A DNA stretch of 64,000 nucleotides, taken from contig OX579641.1 in the NCBI GenBank assembly GCA_951230915.1, positions 5,828,001 through 5,892,000 on the forward strand, read 5' to 3'. Both the position numbers and the translations under genes were made by a program. The notes beneath the pieces are model-generated. The model was given only the letters and a program-made list of their open reading frames with translations, ran no database searches and was not told the DNA's origin. Below, one piece after another: positions 11,508 through 22,173 of this stretch (position 1 is the stretch's first letter; every line of letters begins with the position of its first letter). This DNA is from Antitrichia curtipendula (lineage: Eukaryota; Streptophyta; Bryopsida; Hypnales; Leucodontaceae).

Positions 11508-13412
11508 CTGTGACGTCTTCCGTCTCATTTCCCCTCGGCTTCGGCGCATCGCTCTCCGGTACTTTCAGAGCATCTTGTGATTGCGCCCCCTGTTCAAGAT
11601 TCCAGTTAAACACCTCTTCGTATATGAAACGATTCGCTTGCCTTACGGCTTCCAGATGCTTTGACTTCGGATTATCTAGTGGCCGATTGGAGTATGAATT
11701 TAGACTCAAGAAATGACATAACTCCTTGAACACATCAAAATTGCTGACCTTCAGAACCTCTGCCCCATCTAAGGGCAAGGCATCCAAACCCCCCGTGTCC
11801 ACACCTGTATCGTTTTCTCGAGCAACCTCACCTGCTGCCTCGAGGGCGATATTTACTACAGATGCCTCCTCAAGCCTCGACGAGTCCCTACCTGGTACGG
11901 GACTGAATAAGTCCAAATCCGTCATAGCATACCTTCGAACGTCAACACTCATGTCCACCTGCACGCGCTTATCCATAGGCACTATCGTGGAATCCCCTGA
12001 TGAAGGAAGGTTCTCCTCCACCGTCTCTATACCCTTCCCCTCGCAACTAGAAGTAACATAGTCGTGGGAGATAACCGGTGTCTCCTTTAGCATCTCAACC
12101 GATACCGAAGTGCCGGTTGCTAGTTCTGATTCTTCCTTCCCTGGGTTCCGCGTCTCACTTGCAGGACTCGTTAGCAGCTCAGATTCTCCAATCCTCAACT
12201 CAATCACCTCTTCATGTATGCCGGGAAGCTCTAGCGTACAGCCAAGTGCGGGGCTAAGTGACTGATCGTTTTGCCCAACAACGACCGGGCCCTCTTGTGT
12301 CATCGTGAGATCTCCCGATGACGACTAGGCAACTTCCTCCTACGGACGTCCTGCCCCCTTCACAGGTGACTGAACGTTCGGACCCTCTCCATTTCCCTAT
12401 TCCGCATCAGACATCTGAGGATGCTCAGCACCCGTGAGTGTATCGTCGGCGGACTCTACATGTGAGGGTCGAGAAGCGCAGGAAACAAGTGTCTTCGCGG
12501 CCTTCGACACTTCCGGTGATAGCGAATCCACTGCATTGTCGCCGGAGCCCTTGCCCTGTTCATTTCCGGTTGCCCCCATCTCAGGATCTAAGCGACGAAC
12601 AAACCGGTCCTTGTCAATCACTTCCACGTCAGGTGACGAGGTGATTCCATCCTCCAGGAACTTCTTCGCCGCCAGCACTGCGGTGCTCTTGCTCTTCTTC
12701 TTAACGATAACCTTGTCCTTCACCTTCTCCAGAACATCAGAAAGCTTCTTCTTGATTTCTGGTTTCTTCCGCTTCTCCTGCGTCGACTGCTCTGGACCTC
12801 TGACTGACTTCGAAGACTTCTTGACGGCTTTCTTACGGAGTTTTCTCTTGTCAGTAAGCGCCGCGTTCGCAGCGTCGTCCTCCAACTTACTATAGTGACG
12901 AGCAACACCTGAACCAACTGGTGAATCCCGAGCTCCCTTCCCATGCCTTTTCCTCACGCTCTCCCGCGCTGGACGAACTTCCTTTTCTATCTTGTTGACC
13001 AAGGGCGGAGTCTCGAAGTCACCCGTCTGCCCCCTTCCTCGCGGAGAGTCCTGCTGCGTCGGAACATGCCAACCACACTGGAAATCAGAAAGCCATTGGG
13101 ATAGCGTATATCGTTGATGTGCGCTGCCAAGCATCCGGAGATCTCACGATGGCTCAACAAGAAGTGTACACTGACCTTATTGTTCCCCTGCAATAATCCG
13201 GTTCCTCCTTGTTCTCGCTCGCCGGAATTGTCCAATTCCTTGTACGCTTCTTCCTCCTCATCCGAGTCCTGCTCCTCGTCGTTCAGTACTTGGTGCTCGG
13301 ACTGTGGCTTCGGCTTCAAGTGGAAATGGTCCCACATTTGTCTCGCAAAGGCTTGACTCTCATTGGCAGCCTCCGCGGAATTCACAACTTCGAGGACTTT
13401 CACTTTTGCACT
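11508..13412 (-). CDS. Charged linker exons of inner ParB-MTase gene
   Basis: Exon 13,412-13,176 (acceptor CTGCAG, donor AAG|GTCAGT) carries the end of the methyltransferase-like domain (VKVLEVVNSAEAANESQ) and an acidic stretch. The next exon begins about 13,077 after TTTCCAG and encodes a Lys-rich segment (KKLSDVLEKVKDKVIVKKK) followed by an acidic region that ends at 11,508 (ACAG|GTGCTTG). The same frame contains TAG codons at 12,399, 12,342 and 12,327; the last two could be removed by an intron (donor CCT|GTGAAG, acceptor TTGCCTAG), the first probably not. The palindromes at 12,302 and 11,984 are read in frame here (SSGDLTM, SSGDSTI). Low-complexity charged sequence links the methyltransferase-like and phosphatase domains. 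Confidence 0.55.
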
Positions 13413-13514
13413 CTGCAGCAGAAGGGAAAGAAGAATACGTCAAGATCTGTTAGTTTATAGGAACAACATAATATTGGAAGGCGATGAAAATGAAAGGGAC
13501 AATCAATTGCGTAC

Positions 13515-14864
13515 CATTCTTAGGAATGTGAACTCTGGTCCACCGTTTATGTTAACGACGATAAGGTCTCCATAAACGTGCTCGAAGAAGATGATCATGG
13601 CCGTCGAAATCTTCAAGTACGGTACATTCTGCCGTCTCCAATATGTGAAGTCATCCCGATGCTCTTTGGACCTGTACACTTGCTTCATCTTTTTAGATTC
13701 TCCCGGGAAGAAGGTTTTGAAAGACAATTGCGAACCATAGTTCTTGTTGTACCCGAAGCAGAACACAATGAAGACGTTGAAGCCCTCCCCAGCGATAGCC
13801 TCCGGGAATCCGTCCTCAGGTGCCGTCATGCAATTGACGAGGTGCAGGTCCCACACTCTGGTGTTGCCGTTTTCACATCTTCGCTTCTCCAAATGTTGAC
13901 ATAGCATGTGGAATCCGTCAGCATCAGTAAGGAGTACGGCGGCAGACCGGGCTGTGACAAGCTTCGTATATGGGTCGTAGCACTCCAAGGCGTCGAAGAA
14001 TAGTCTCAGTCTTCGGTCCTCCAGAAGTTTTGCCCGTGATCCCAAATCCGTCTGCTCAAAGAGAAACCAGAAGTACATGTGCGGCTTACTTCCATCCCGC
14101 CAAGAAACGACGTTGGGGTTCTTCAGAACACTGCTGAGATTCCCGGAGTGATCATCTAACACTCTGCACATGTAGTTCTCGGAGTACCCCTTCTCAAGCG
14201 CCTCTTCCACTCCAATGGTCGTCGTCGAACTGAAGTACGCCTCCCACATGTCCCGCACAAATTGCGGACAGTTGGCTGGGTCGATCGTCTTATTAAGCCC
14301 CGCTGTGCGATCCAGCAGCCACTTCAATCCCGAATGCGAATCCATGGCTTTGTTCACCCAAAGCTCTACTTGATCGCGATCTATTCCTTTCTCTTTCGCC
14401 AAGTCGTCCCACTCCGTTGGGGAGTATGGTTCGTACTCCGGCTTCTTGCTCGGTAGAACATGCTTCCTGTAGTGTAGCATTAACTCGTTCTTCATCCCCC
14501 AAATGAGGCGCTCCTTGGCGCCTGCCGAAGCAAGAGTCGTGAGAGGTTTCGGGGTCTTCACCTTGGAGCTCTTCACAGAAAAAATTTTCTCTTCCACGAG
14601 AGTCGCAAGGTAGTTGATGTCTTCCGCTTGAAGCCCATACAACGTCTTGAAATCGTTTGCAGTGAGGGGCTTGTGCTTCAGAGATCCGATCTCATTGACT
14701 GACCCCGCGGTGTCCGGCAGCAACCCCGTCATGTACTTCTCCTCGATTTTAATCCATCTGTCAACATCCTTATCGTCCTCGAGAAAGGCAAGTGGAATTC
14801 GCAGCTCTTTGTTGTCTTTCGCCTTCTGACCCGTGAAGATTGTCACAAGGGACGGATGAAATGC
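13515..14864 (-). CDS. Methyltransferase-like exon of inner ParB-MTase gene
   Basis: A 450-codon exon bounded by an acceptor (CTTGAGCAG before 14,864) and a donor (ATG|GTACGC at 13,515), both phase 0. By alignment with the other two genes it holds a helical spacer (residues 1-270), a decayed motif IV (VWDLHLVNCMTAP, about 13,855), an EHRDDFTYWRRQ segment matching the pre-motif I region, and a decayed motif I (GDLIVVNINGGPEF, about 13,565) that continues in the next exon. The order is that of beta-class N4-cytosine/N6-adenine methyltransferases, but no (D/N)PP(Y/W) is left. Likely a structural or DNA-binding remnant rather than an active enzyme. The family call depends on comparison with 62,754-63,744, where the resemblance is clearer. 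Confidence 0.6.
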
Positions 14865-15129
14865 CTGCTCAAGACCAGAATCACAACGGGACTATTAGTA
14901 CAAAATCGTGGACAGCACTGAAGCATCAGGGGATCTCACGATGATTAACTATTTCTAAGGAAGTCACCGTGTACTTCGGCAATCGAAGTGGACATTTCAT
15001 TCTAGAGTAAGCAAACTCATGATCCTAGATTGAAAGCTACATTAGCATCAGGGGATCCCACGATACTGAGAATGAAGACTGCATTTAGCAATGGTCCGAC
15101 CAAATGAGGGCATTTGACATCACTCTTAC

Positions 15130-16500
15130 CAGGTACTTCTTGTCGTGCTGCCTGCCCATGAGTGCTGATTGCGGGCTGCCCATATCTCTCCATTTGATCC
15201 TGGCGTTGATTAGTTGCTTCGTGAAGCACTGCTCTTTCTGTTCGCCAGCAAGATTTTGGTTGAAGGCCCGTGAAAGCAACAACACGTTACCGAAGTTCTC
15301 CTTCTTGGCGAAAATGGGTACTATGTTGAATGTCGTCGCTAACTTCTTGTCCGCCTCTGCTATCTCGCCGTCTTTCACCAAATTCTTGTACGCCCTTATA
15401 GTGTGCTGCCCCCCTATAATGAAGTACTGAGTCTTTGCGCTGAAAATTGACATGTCGGGCTCTTCTTTGTAGAAGTTGGCCTTCTTCTTGTCCCCATAAG
15501 GACCGCGCTCGACAGAGAGCACCGTTATAACTCTATTGTCTGAGTCGAAGTCAGGTGCGATTCTGGCCTTGTTCGTGATCCCTTCAAGGCGGCTTTGCTC
15601 TATCCCTCTGTACACGAGAATTCCGGGGGGAGCCTCGTGCAGGCAATCGTAGTGTACGCGGATGGGATTTCCGGCCACATTGCAGATTGGTTTCTTCCCC
15701 CATCGGTACAACTCCGTGAAATGAGTGTCATACAACTTCTTCATCTTAGTCATGTCTTCCTTGGTCAACTTCTTGATTTCGCTCTCTTCCATATTCACGC
15801 ACACGTGAATAGATAACTCGGTCCCTACCTTTCGCTTCTTCCCAGATGATGTGGCTTCTTCTGCCACCTCTTTGTCACCTGGAGCTCCGGCAGCTGACTT
15901 GTGCTTCTTAGCCTTCTTCTTCGGAGATGGTTTGGTAGGAGTACTCTGAACAACTGGACGCTCGGGAGCTCCAACGTCGATCCGATCCTCGTCAATCAAA
16001 TCCCACTGAGATTTCATTTCAGCCACACTCCAATGGGGTGATGAGGTGCTTCTACAGAACAGCAAGGATTTGTCTGTCATGGACTTGCACTTCGTCATGT
16101 TGAGCTTAGCGTAGTCCATGATTAAGCCGTAAGTGATGAACTGGTCACTCTTCGGTATCTTCTCCTCCACAACAACAAGAACTGTATCTCCATCAAGGCC
16201 CTGCATCTCCGTGACGTTTAGCCCAGCTTGTTTGTGCACCCTGTCGAAATGTCTCAGCATCAGGACGATGAGTGCCTTGCCTTCCTCTATCACGAACTCC
16301 AGCCACCACTCCGTGACGCTGAGGTTGCATCGGAAAACTGCCGCCGGATTGTGCTCTCCGATGTACTCGAAGGAATGTATCCAGTAGTCGACGAAGGCAG
16401 CAAGCTTCCTTGGGCTCAAGTCCTCAGGAATGTCCTGCATCTGTGCACCACTGCAGCATTCCATATCATACGAAGTGTTAGAATAGAGTGTCATCAAAGC
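15130..16500 (-). CDS. ParB-like domain exon of inner element gene
   Basis: A long open exon; the acceptor is probably TGCTGCAG near 16,458 or CAG near 16,500, and the donor CTG|GTAAGAG lies at 15,130. The N-terminal part is a conserved globular region (WIHSFEYIGEHNPAAVF), followed by a Lys-rich linker (SPKKKAKKHKSA), then the ParB/sulfiredoxin-like core: a strand region with IPRVHYD-like spacing, ARIAPDF, and the signature IIGGQHTIRAYK (about 15,415), the counterpart of the DGxHR nucleotide- or DNA-contacting motif of ParB. After it comes a helical region ending GRQHDKKYL. Bacterial ParB proteins bind palindromic parS sites; the many palindromes around this gene make an analogous role worth testing. 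The product presumably acts in the nucleus. Confidence 0.75.
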
Positions 16501-17339
16501 TGGTCCACATCTGGAATCATCGTGAGATCACACGATGTCTGCTTATACTGTAGGGCTTCTATGAACAGATTATTACGACACTGCGGCTTAAAATGGAACC
16601 GGAGAGTTCCTACGTGAACAACAGCAGGGGATCTCACAATGCTATGACTATTACTGGTCGTCATCGTGAGATCTCACGATGTGTCCTCACTCATACATCC
16701 GGGTTGCACGCTTTTGACCGAACTACTTATTATTCATGATCTGTTGGTCTACCTTGCTTATTAGGGGATCACACGATGCAATCACTATACGGGGAGCAGC
16801 TCTGGTTGGGCAGACTACAATAAGCTTTGGTGTTCTGGGATACCACTCATGATCCGTTATCGTGAGATCTCACGGTAATCTCTCTTTTATTCTACAGCTT
16901 CAGTCTCAGGAGTGAGATTTTACGGTTATGCGGTTGCTTTTTCAGCTGATTCAGTATCTTATTTCCCTCATTTCTTTGATGTCTCTTGGTTATCACTTAT
17001 CAGGGGATTTCATGATGATTTGAATGTGAATACATTCATTGACAGGACATCCTATGCAGATTAACTGTCCCAAATTTCCCAGTCGGACTACTCTAATGGA
17101 TACTTCATCGTGGGATCTCCTGATAGGGCTGACCCCTTATGCATTTCTTTGGTTGATGCCACGCCACGATGCGCGGTTATAGGGTTTTAACAACCTTAAA
17201 ATCGTGGGTTCTGAACTACAGACCTGTAATTATCGTGCATTCTTCAATCTGCTAATTCTAAAACCTCTACTGTTCTTGTCTAAAACTCTGTAATGGTAGT
17301 ATGGTGAGATCTCACAACATACGGTTCAGAGGAACTTAC

Positions 17340-18008
17340 CCGTCATTTCAAATTGGAAGGCCTCCGCTGCGTTGTGATGACGGTCATGCCATGCTTCGTC
17401 TTCAACGTGGTCAAGGCCACAAAGCAACCTTCAATGTACGAATCGCAGCCTCAACTCTTGATACATGACGGCAAAGATCAACATCAGGAAGCCATAAATT
17501 TGAATTATGTGATAAACTCAAACAATCGCAATGGATACAGCTTAAACTTGCACGCCAGTGAGCACAAGCACGAGGTGGGACAAATTTGAACGGAAGCGAA
17601 TAGCATTTTTCCGAAACTCATTGAAACTACTGATAACATCTTCATGCCGTCCAACGTCCACAATGTCAAAGCTACCAACAAGATAGCACAAGCTAACAGC
17701 AGAATTGTTCTCAACGCACAAAACAAAAATCCCGTAATGCATTTCCAAAAGCGAGCAAGTGGGGACACTCAAACGAAGACATTGACTCACCTGCGCAACA
17801 ACTCTTTCAAGCTCACTACGCGTCCCGCTGCACGTCGCAAAGCACGTACTATTTGCTCCAACTCCTCCAAGGTCGGACCCGCTCCCGCAGTAGCTCCAAT
17901 GTCCTGCAGCTCCCGCATTCCCGCAAGCCTCCAATGTCGGACGCGCCTCGCCGCCAACAACGCCGAGTTCCACTCACTGACGACAAGGGAATCAGGGAAG
18001 TTGTCCAC
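17340..18008 (-). CDS. Putative 5' exons of inner ParB-MTase gene
   Basis: Exon 18,008-17,791 encodes a basic helical segment (GPTLEELEQIVRALRRAAGR) and ends at a near-perfect donor (CAG|GTGAGTC). No ATG starts this frame, so translation begins at the internal Met (MRELQDIG), at a non-ATG codon or in an upstream exon. A second exon, about 17,455-17,340, encodes SYIEGCFVALTTLKTKHGMT and ends at CGG|GTAAGTT. It resembles the N-terminal region of the outer element's gene (HGVIEGLTGTANGGLIV), but a TGA at 17,345-17,343 interrupts it. Palindromes fill the intron between this exon and 16,500. Confidence 0.45.
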
Positions 18009-19075
18009 TCCGGAAGACTAGCGGCACAAAATGCAAAGGATCAGGATCGAAGACTGGAACATCGGGAGAGAAAACAACGGGAGGGAGCAAAACTCTCATC
18101 GGGGGAAAGGGAAAACCATCCGGAGGCAACAGAGGCCACGTGGCGTGAGCGGACAGGGCGAGGCGGAAGACCGGCGGCGGATGTACAAGGCCATGATGAC
18201 CACAATTCATCAAGGAACTCAATTCATTAAAAGCCACATCATGAGATTTTTATAAAATCCATGAAATACATATCAGGAGATTTTTTGGCTCCTGTAGAGG
18301 ATGGAGGTCTAATCAAAATTTATTTAACTTACTACTAACTATTCAAATTTCAATGGATGAACACTCTTTTCCAATAAGTTTTAGAACTACTTTCTTATTT
18401 ATATAATAAGTACTTGCTTAGAACATGATGTGTAGTATCCGTGTGTGTACAACCAAGATAAAAGTAAAGAAAAGGTTAACTAATTCGTTCGTAATTGAAT
18501 TAAAGTATGTCAATTATTTTTGACACCCTAAGCAACGTAACAAATGTCCAATTCAACAACGCATCGAAGGATTATTTCCTACGGTTAAGAAATTGAAAAC
18601 ACTACGAGTGTTTTCTTCTAGTTAATGGTCCATCAAGATTAGAATTAGTTAAAAAAAAGAAAATGTACAATGTCATTCGTCCTATTTCCAATATATAGGA
18701 ATACTTATTTTTCCTAGTGCAAAATCTTAACAACTTTATTAGATGTTACTTCGTCACATTTTCATAACGTTAAAAATTGACCACCCTGGTCGAGAGTAGG
18801 TCACTTTGTCTGATTCAAATTGGATTGTGAGCATCTTACATCTTATAACTTAGAGTAATAATCACAAAATTAATCAATTATTTGATAATCAAATAACCTA
18901 AATTGGATCATGTTTTATTAGGAATACTTGCAATTCAGCAAAACGCTATAAGGTTAGCAAAGTTCAAAGGCCTTTCTTCCATGAACACCATATTCATTCA
19001 AATGAGAGTTTTCTATTGAAATGAAAGATAAATTAAAAAAATTCGGTGAAAAGGTTTTAATGCAATTGAAGTCGA

Positions 19076-19225
19076 GTTTTGACCTGAATTGACATAAAAT
19101 GTTTGAGATTTGACCTAATTTTGAAAGGTTTTCTTGCAATTTATGTCGATTCGTCCTAAATTGCAATAAAACCTTTCAAAATTAGGTCAAATCTCAAAGG
19201 TTTTATGTCAATTTCAGGTCAAAAC
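19076..19225. repeat. Foldback (hairpin) element
   Basis: The left arm from 19,076 (GTTTTGACCTGAATTGACAT) pairs with the right arm ending at 19,225 (ATGTCAATTTCAGGTCAAAAC). A second paired block, TTTGAGATTTGACCTAATTT, lies further in. The loop is about 13 bases near 19,144-19,157. Probably a non-autonomous MITE. Confidence 0.8.
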
Positions 19226-20929
19226 GAATATTCATTGCTACAAAATACTGCCACAATCATCACTTGTTGGAAATGAAGATAATCTATGTAAATAAAAATC
19301 ATGTAATTCATGTGCATGTATTAAATGTACTTGTAGTAAAATTTTGGTAATTGTTGTGAATCATAATTTCAAAGTGAAATCCATGTTTTTAGTGTACATC
19401 ATCAAAAATCATTTACCTATACATCATACGCAATCATATGGATTGCAATGATGTGCCATGATACATCATAAATTCAGTAAGTGCTAATCCACGTGAGATA
19501 ATTTCCATTCATTTGACATGACATGATTTATTACTCCAATCTTCACAATGATAGTGTAACTATTATTTTTTCTAACAAGTTCAGCTTACAAAAACATATT
19601 AAAAGGTTACTTGTATTTAACACTAGCAAAAGGGGGCATACATTAATTGTAATCTCCAATTGCCATAAATTTACCAATGCCATTTTACTCTTATATTTTT
19701 TTTTCTTTAATTTTTTTTCAGCTCTAATTTTTTTTTCCCACCACTTCCTACCAAAAGTTAGAAACTTCGGTGAAGAGTTTAGAGTTCCCAAATATGGTGC
19801 TTAAGAAGAAGTGCCCATTGCAGAAGGATTTAAACTTTACAAAAAGTTGTTTCACTCAGTTGCAATCCATGCAACTAACAAACTCTTCTAAGTAAACCCG
19901 TTTTGCTCCTATTTTTTCTTTTTTAAAATGAACATCCAACTACAATTTGAAGTGGCACTCTATATATTGGTCATCTAGTACATGATTTTTCTGAATTCCT
20001 CGTTTTCATTTTAATAATATATAGTCTTAGCAAAGCTACGGAACGCCAAACATTTGCAGCCTTTTGCCAGCTTACGTGAATTAAAAATATAACTGCTAGT
20101 ATATGACATCAAGTTCAATTTTATGGTGCGCAATAATTTTGGGGGAATTCAATAGATTCCATGCCTCTGTTCTTCATTTGATACTAAGTTTTTTGGAGAG
20201 TGCCTTAAGAAATCTATCTAATGATTATTCTACAATTCAATTTAGAATTTAAAAATTTGTGTATATTGTCTACTAGTTACATATGTGGTAGTTGTACTTG
20301 CATACAAACTGAAACAGTTACTTTTGATATCTTCAATCACGAATTATAGAACCTTGTTGTAGAAAACATTTAAAATTAAAGTTTGCATAAACGCGAGGCA
20401 TAGGTTGAATGTCCATGTTTCAAATTAAAGGCTTGCATTTAGGAAAAAAACAACTAGGGACACCATTATTAAATAACAATGTAACTCAACATCAAATTCA
20501 ATGGAGTGAGAAATCAACACAAAGGTTGTCTAAGCCACGATCGCTCCTAAACAATATGATCACATAAATTATTGAAAGCGAACCATTAGTCAATGTAATT
20601 TGAATTAAAAACATGAACATAAATTACACTTCAATATCGATGGTTCAAATTGTTTTGCAAGATGTGGGTACTTATAGCCCTTCAGTTTTGTGAAATCATA
20701 ATTTATATTAAGAGCATTCCTCTATTAAACATTTTCTAATTAAGACAAACAAATGATTGCTATAAAAATACCGTCTAAATTTACTGCTTTCACTGCCAAA
20801 AAACACCCTCCAATTTTATATTATCCTGATGTTCGAAATCCTACTATTGTGGACAATATAAACCTATAACTCTAAGGCAAAGGAACCAAAAAACTAAGAC
20901 TGTGAACCCTAAAATTGAAGACCGTGAAC

Positions 20930-21120
20930 CTTGCAGTATAAGATATTGAAACCCTAAACCCTTAAATTCACTTTAATCTAAACCCTAAATCCTAAGCACT
21001 GAAGCCCTTGAAACCTAAATAACCCCCAAACCCTGAAAACCCTACCCCCCCTAAACCCTAAACCCTAAAAACCCTAGAACCCTAAAAAAACCCTAAACCC
21101 TAAGAACACTGAATTCTAAA
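20930..21120. repeat. Degenerate telomere-like CCCTAAA tract
   Basis: Many CCCTAAA and close variants (CCCTAAACCCTAAACCCTAA near 21,050). This matches the plant-type telomeric repeat on the C-rich strand. The tract is interstitial and eroded. Confidence 0.8.
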
Positions 21121-22173
21121 ATCCTTACCCCTAAAAATGCTGAGGAATTTCTTTTTATTACATTAATAATAGATAGTTAATACATTAATACAGGACGGTT
21201 TGCAATTTGCTATTAGGAATAAAAACTAACCCCCAGTATTTATCTAGCAAAACTAGTGCCAACTCTAGCATATGTATTTGAAATGAATATTAATGAACCC
21301 GTACTTTTTTCACTTTCTGCATTTTTTTCATATTTTTTTTTTTCATTTTTTTTTTCATTTACATTTTTAGCTTATCTTCATTTAAATTTTATTACTATTT
21401 CTAGTGTTTTTTCTTTTTTTTTTTCTTTTTTTTTTCTTTTTTTCTTTTTTCATGATTCCGTATCCAAGTACGTGAATTTAGAAAGACTTTTGGTTATGTA
21501 CATATATATGTATGTTTTAAGGAAAAAAATTTATGTACTTGACTTGCTGGCTCTATTGGTTTCAGAAAATGATCCAGTGTGATTGTGAGCATACTACATG
21601 AATTTGCTTTCCTTACTGGCTTGATTTTTAAGCTTGATTTTATCACTGACAGATCATAAACTTGACACCTCTAATGGGTATAGTTTAACTATATGTCCGT
21701 TGCTGGAAATATGCACATCCTGAGATTATGCCCTTCATGATGGTAATATTAATCTCCTCTGACGTCCTAAAATAACCTCCAAAATCTGAATTTATTGGTC
21801 CCTAGGCTTAATGAACGTTACTGGCCTTGCTATGAAGGTTTCTTAAAACCTTCCTGAAATGGCGCCTCTGCTGAGCTGTCTGGAAGCTTGTGATGGGCGG
21901 CCGGGAAGCTTCTGATGGGGCGGCCGGGAAGCCCTTGCTGAACTGGACAGGCAGCCAACTCCTCTCCAATAAACATGTGGCAGGCAGGGATTGAAGCCCT
22001 GCCCAGCCAGTCCATATACCTCTCTGAGGAATTGGACAAGGGCCTCTTATTGCAAGTAGTCTTACTTCTGGGGGAAGTGCTAGTAAACTGCGTGTTCTAA
22101 ACATTGCTAGCTCTTTTTGTTGGTGGATATTTGATACTGGACGGACTTCTGTGGTGGTAATTCTTAAGGAAAA

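Larger units (their letters stand above)
8672..18289. repeat. Dispersed 18-bp palindrome family, block 1 (~23 copies)
   Basis: Consensus ATCGTGAGATCTCACGAT, variants such as ATCAGGGGATCTCACGAT. Approximate starts: 8,672; 9,247; 9,382; 9,830; 10,055; 10,523; 10,710; 11,984; 12,302; 13,133; 14,925; 15,047; 16,519; 16,623; 16,663 (perfect); 16,760; 16,859; 16,907; 16,999; 17,107; 17,301; 18,238; 18,272. Most are in introns or noncoding DNA; those at 11,984 and 12,302 lie in apparently translated sequence. The GATC centre is the best kept part. The spacing is irregular, unlike a satellite or CRISPR array. The role is unknown; binding sites for an element-encoded protein are the simplest reading. 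Confidence 0.9.

Noticed and set aside
17505..17768. Hydrophobic minus-strand ORF
   Set aside because: Falls in the intron directly after a strong GTGAGTC donor; no supporting homology.
21808..22104. Minus-strand 98-codon ORF with higher GC
   Set aside because: No family resemblance, includes a short internal direct repeat (GGCGGCCGGGAAGC), no splice context; probably chance.
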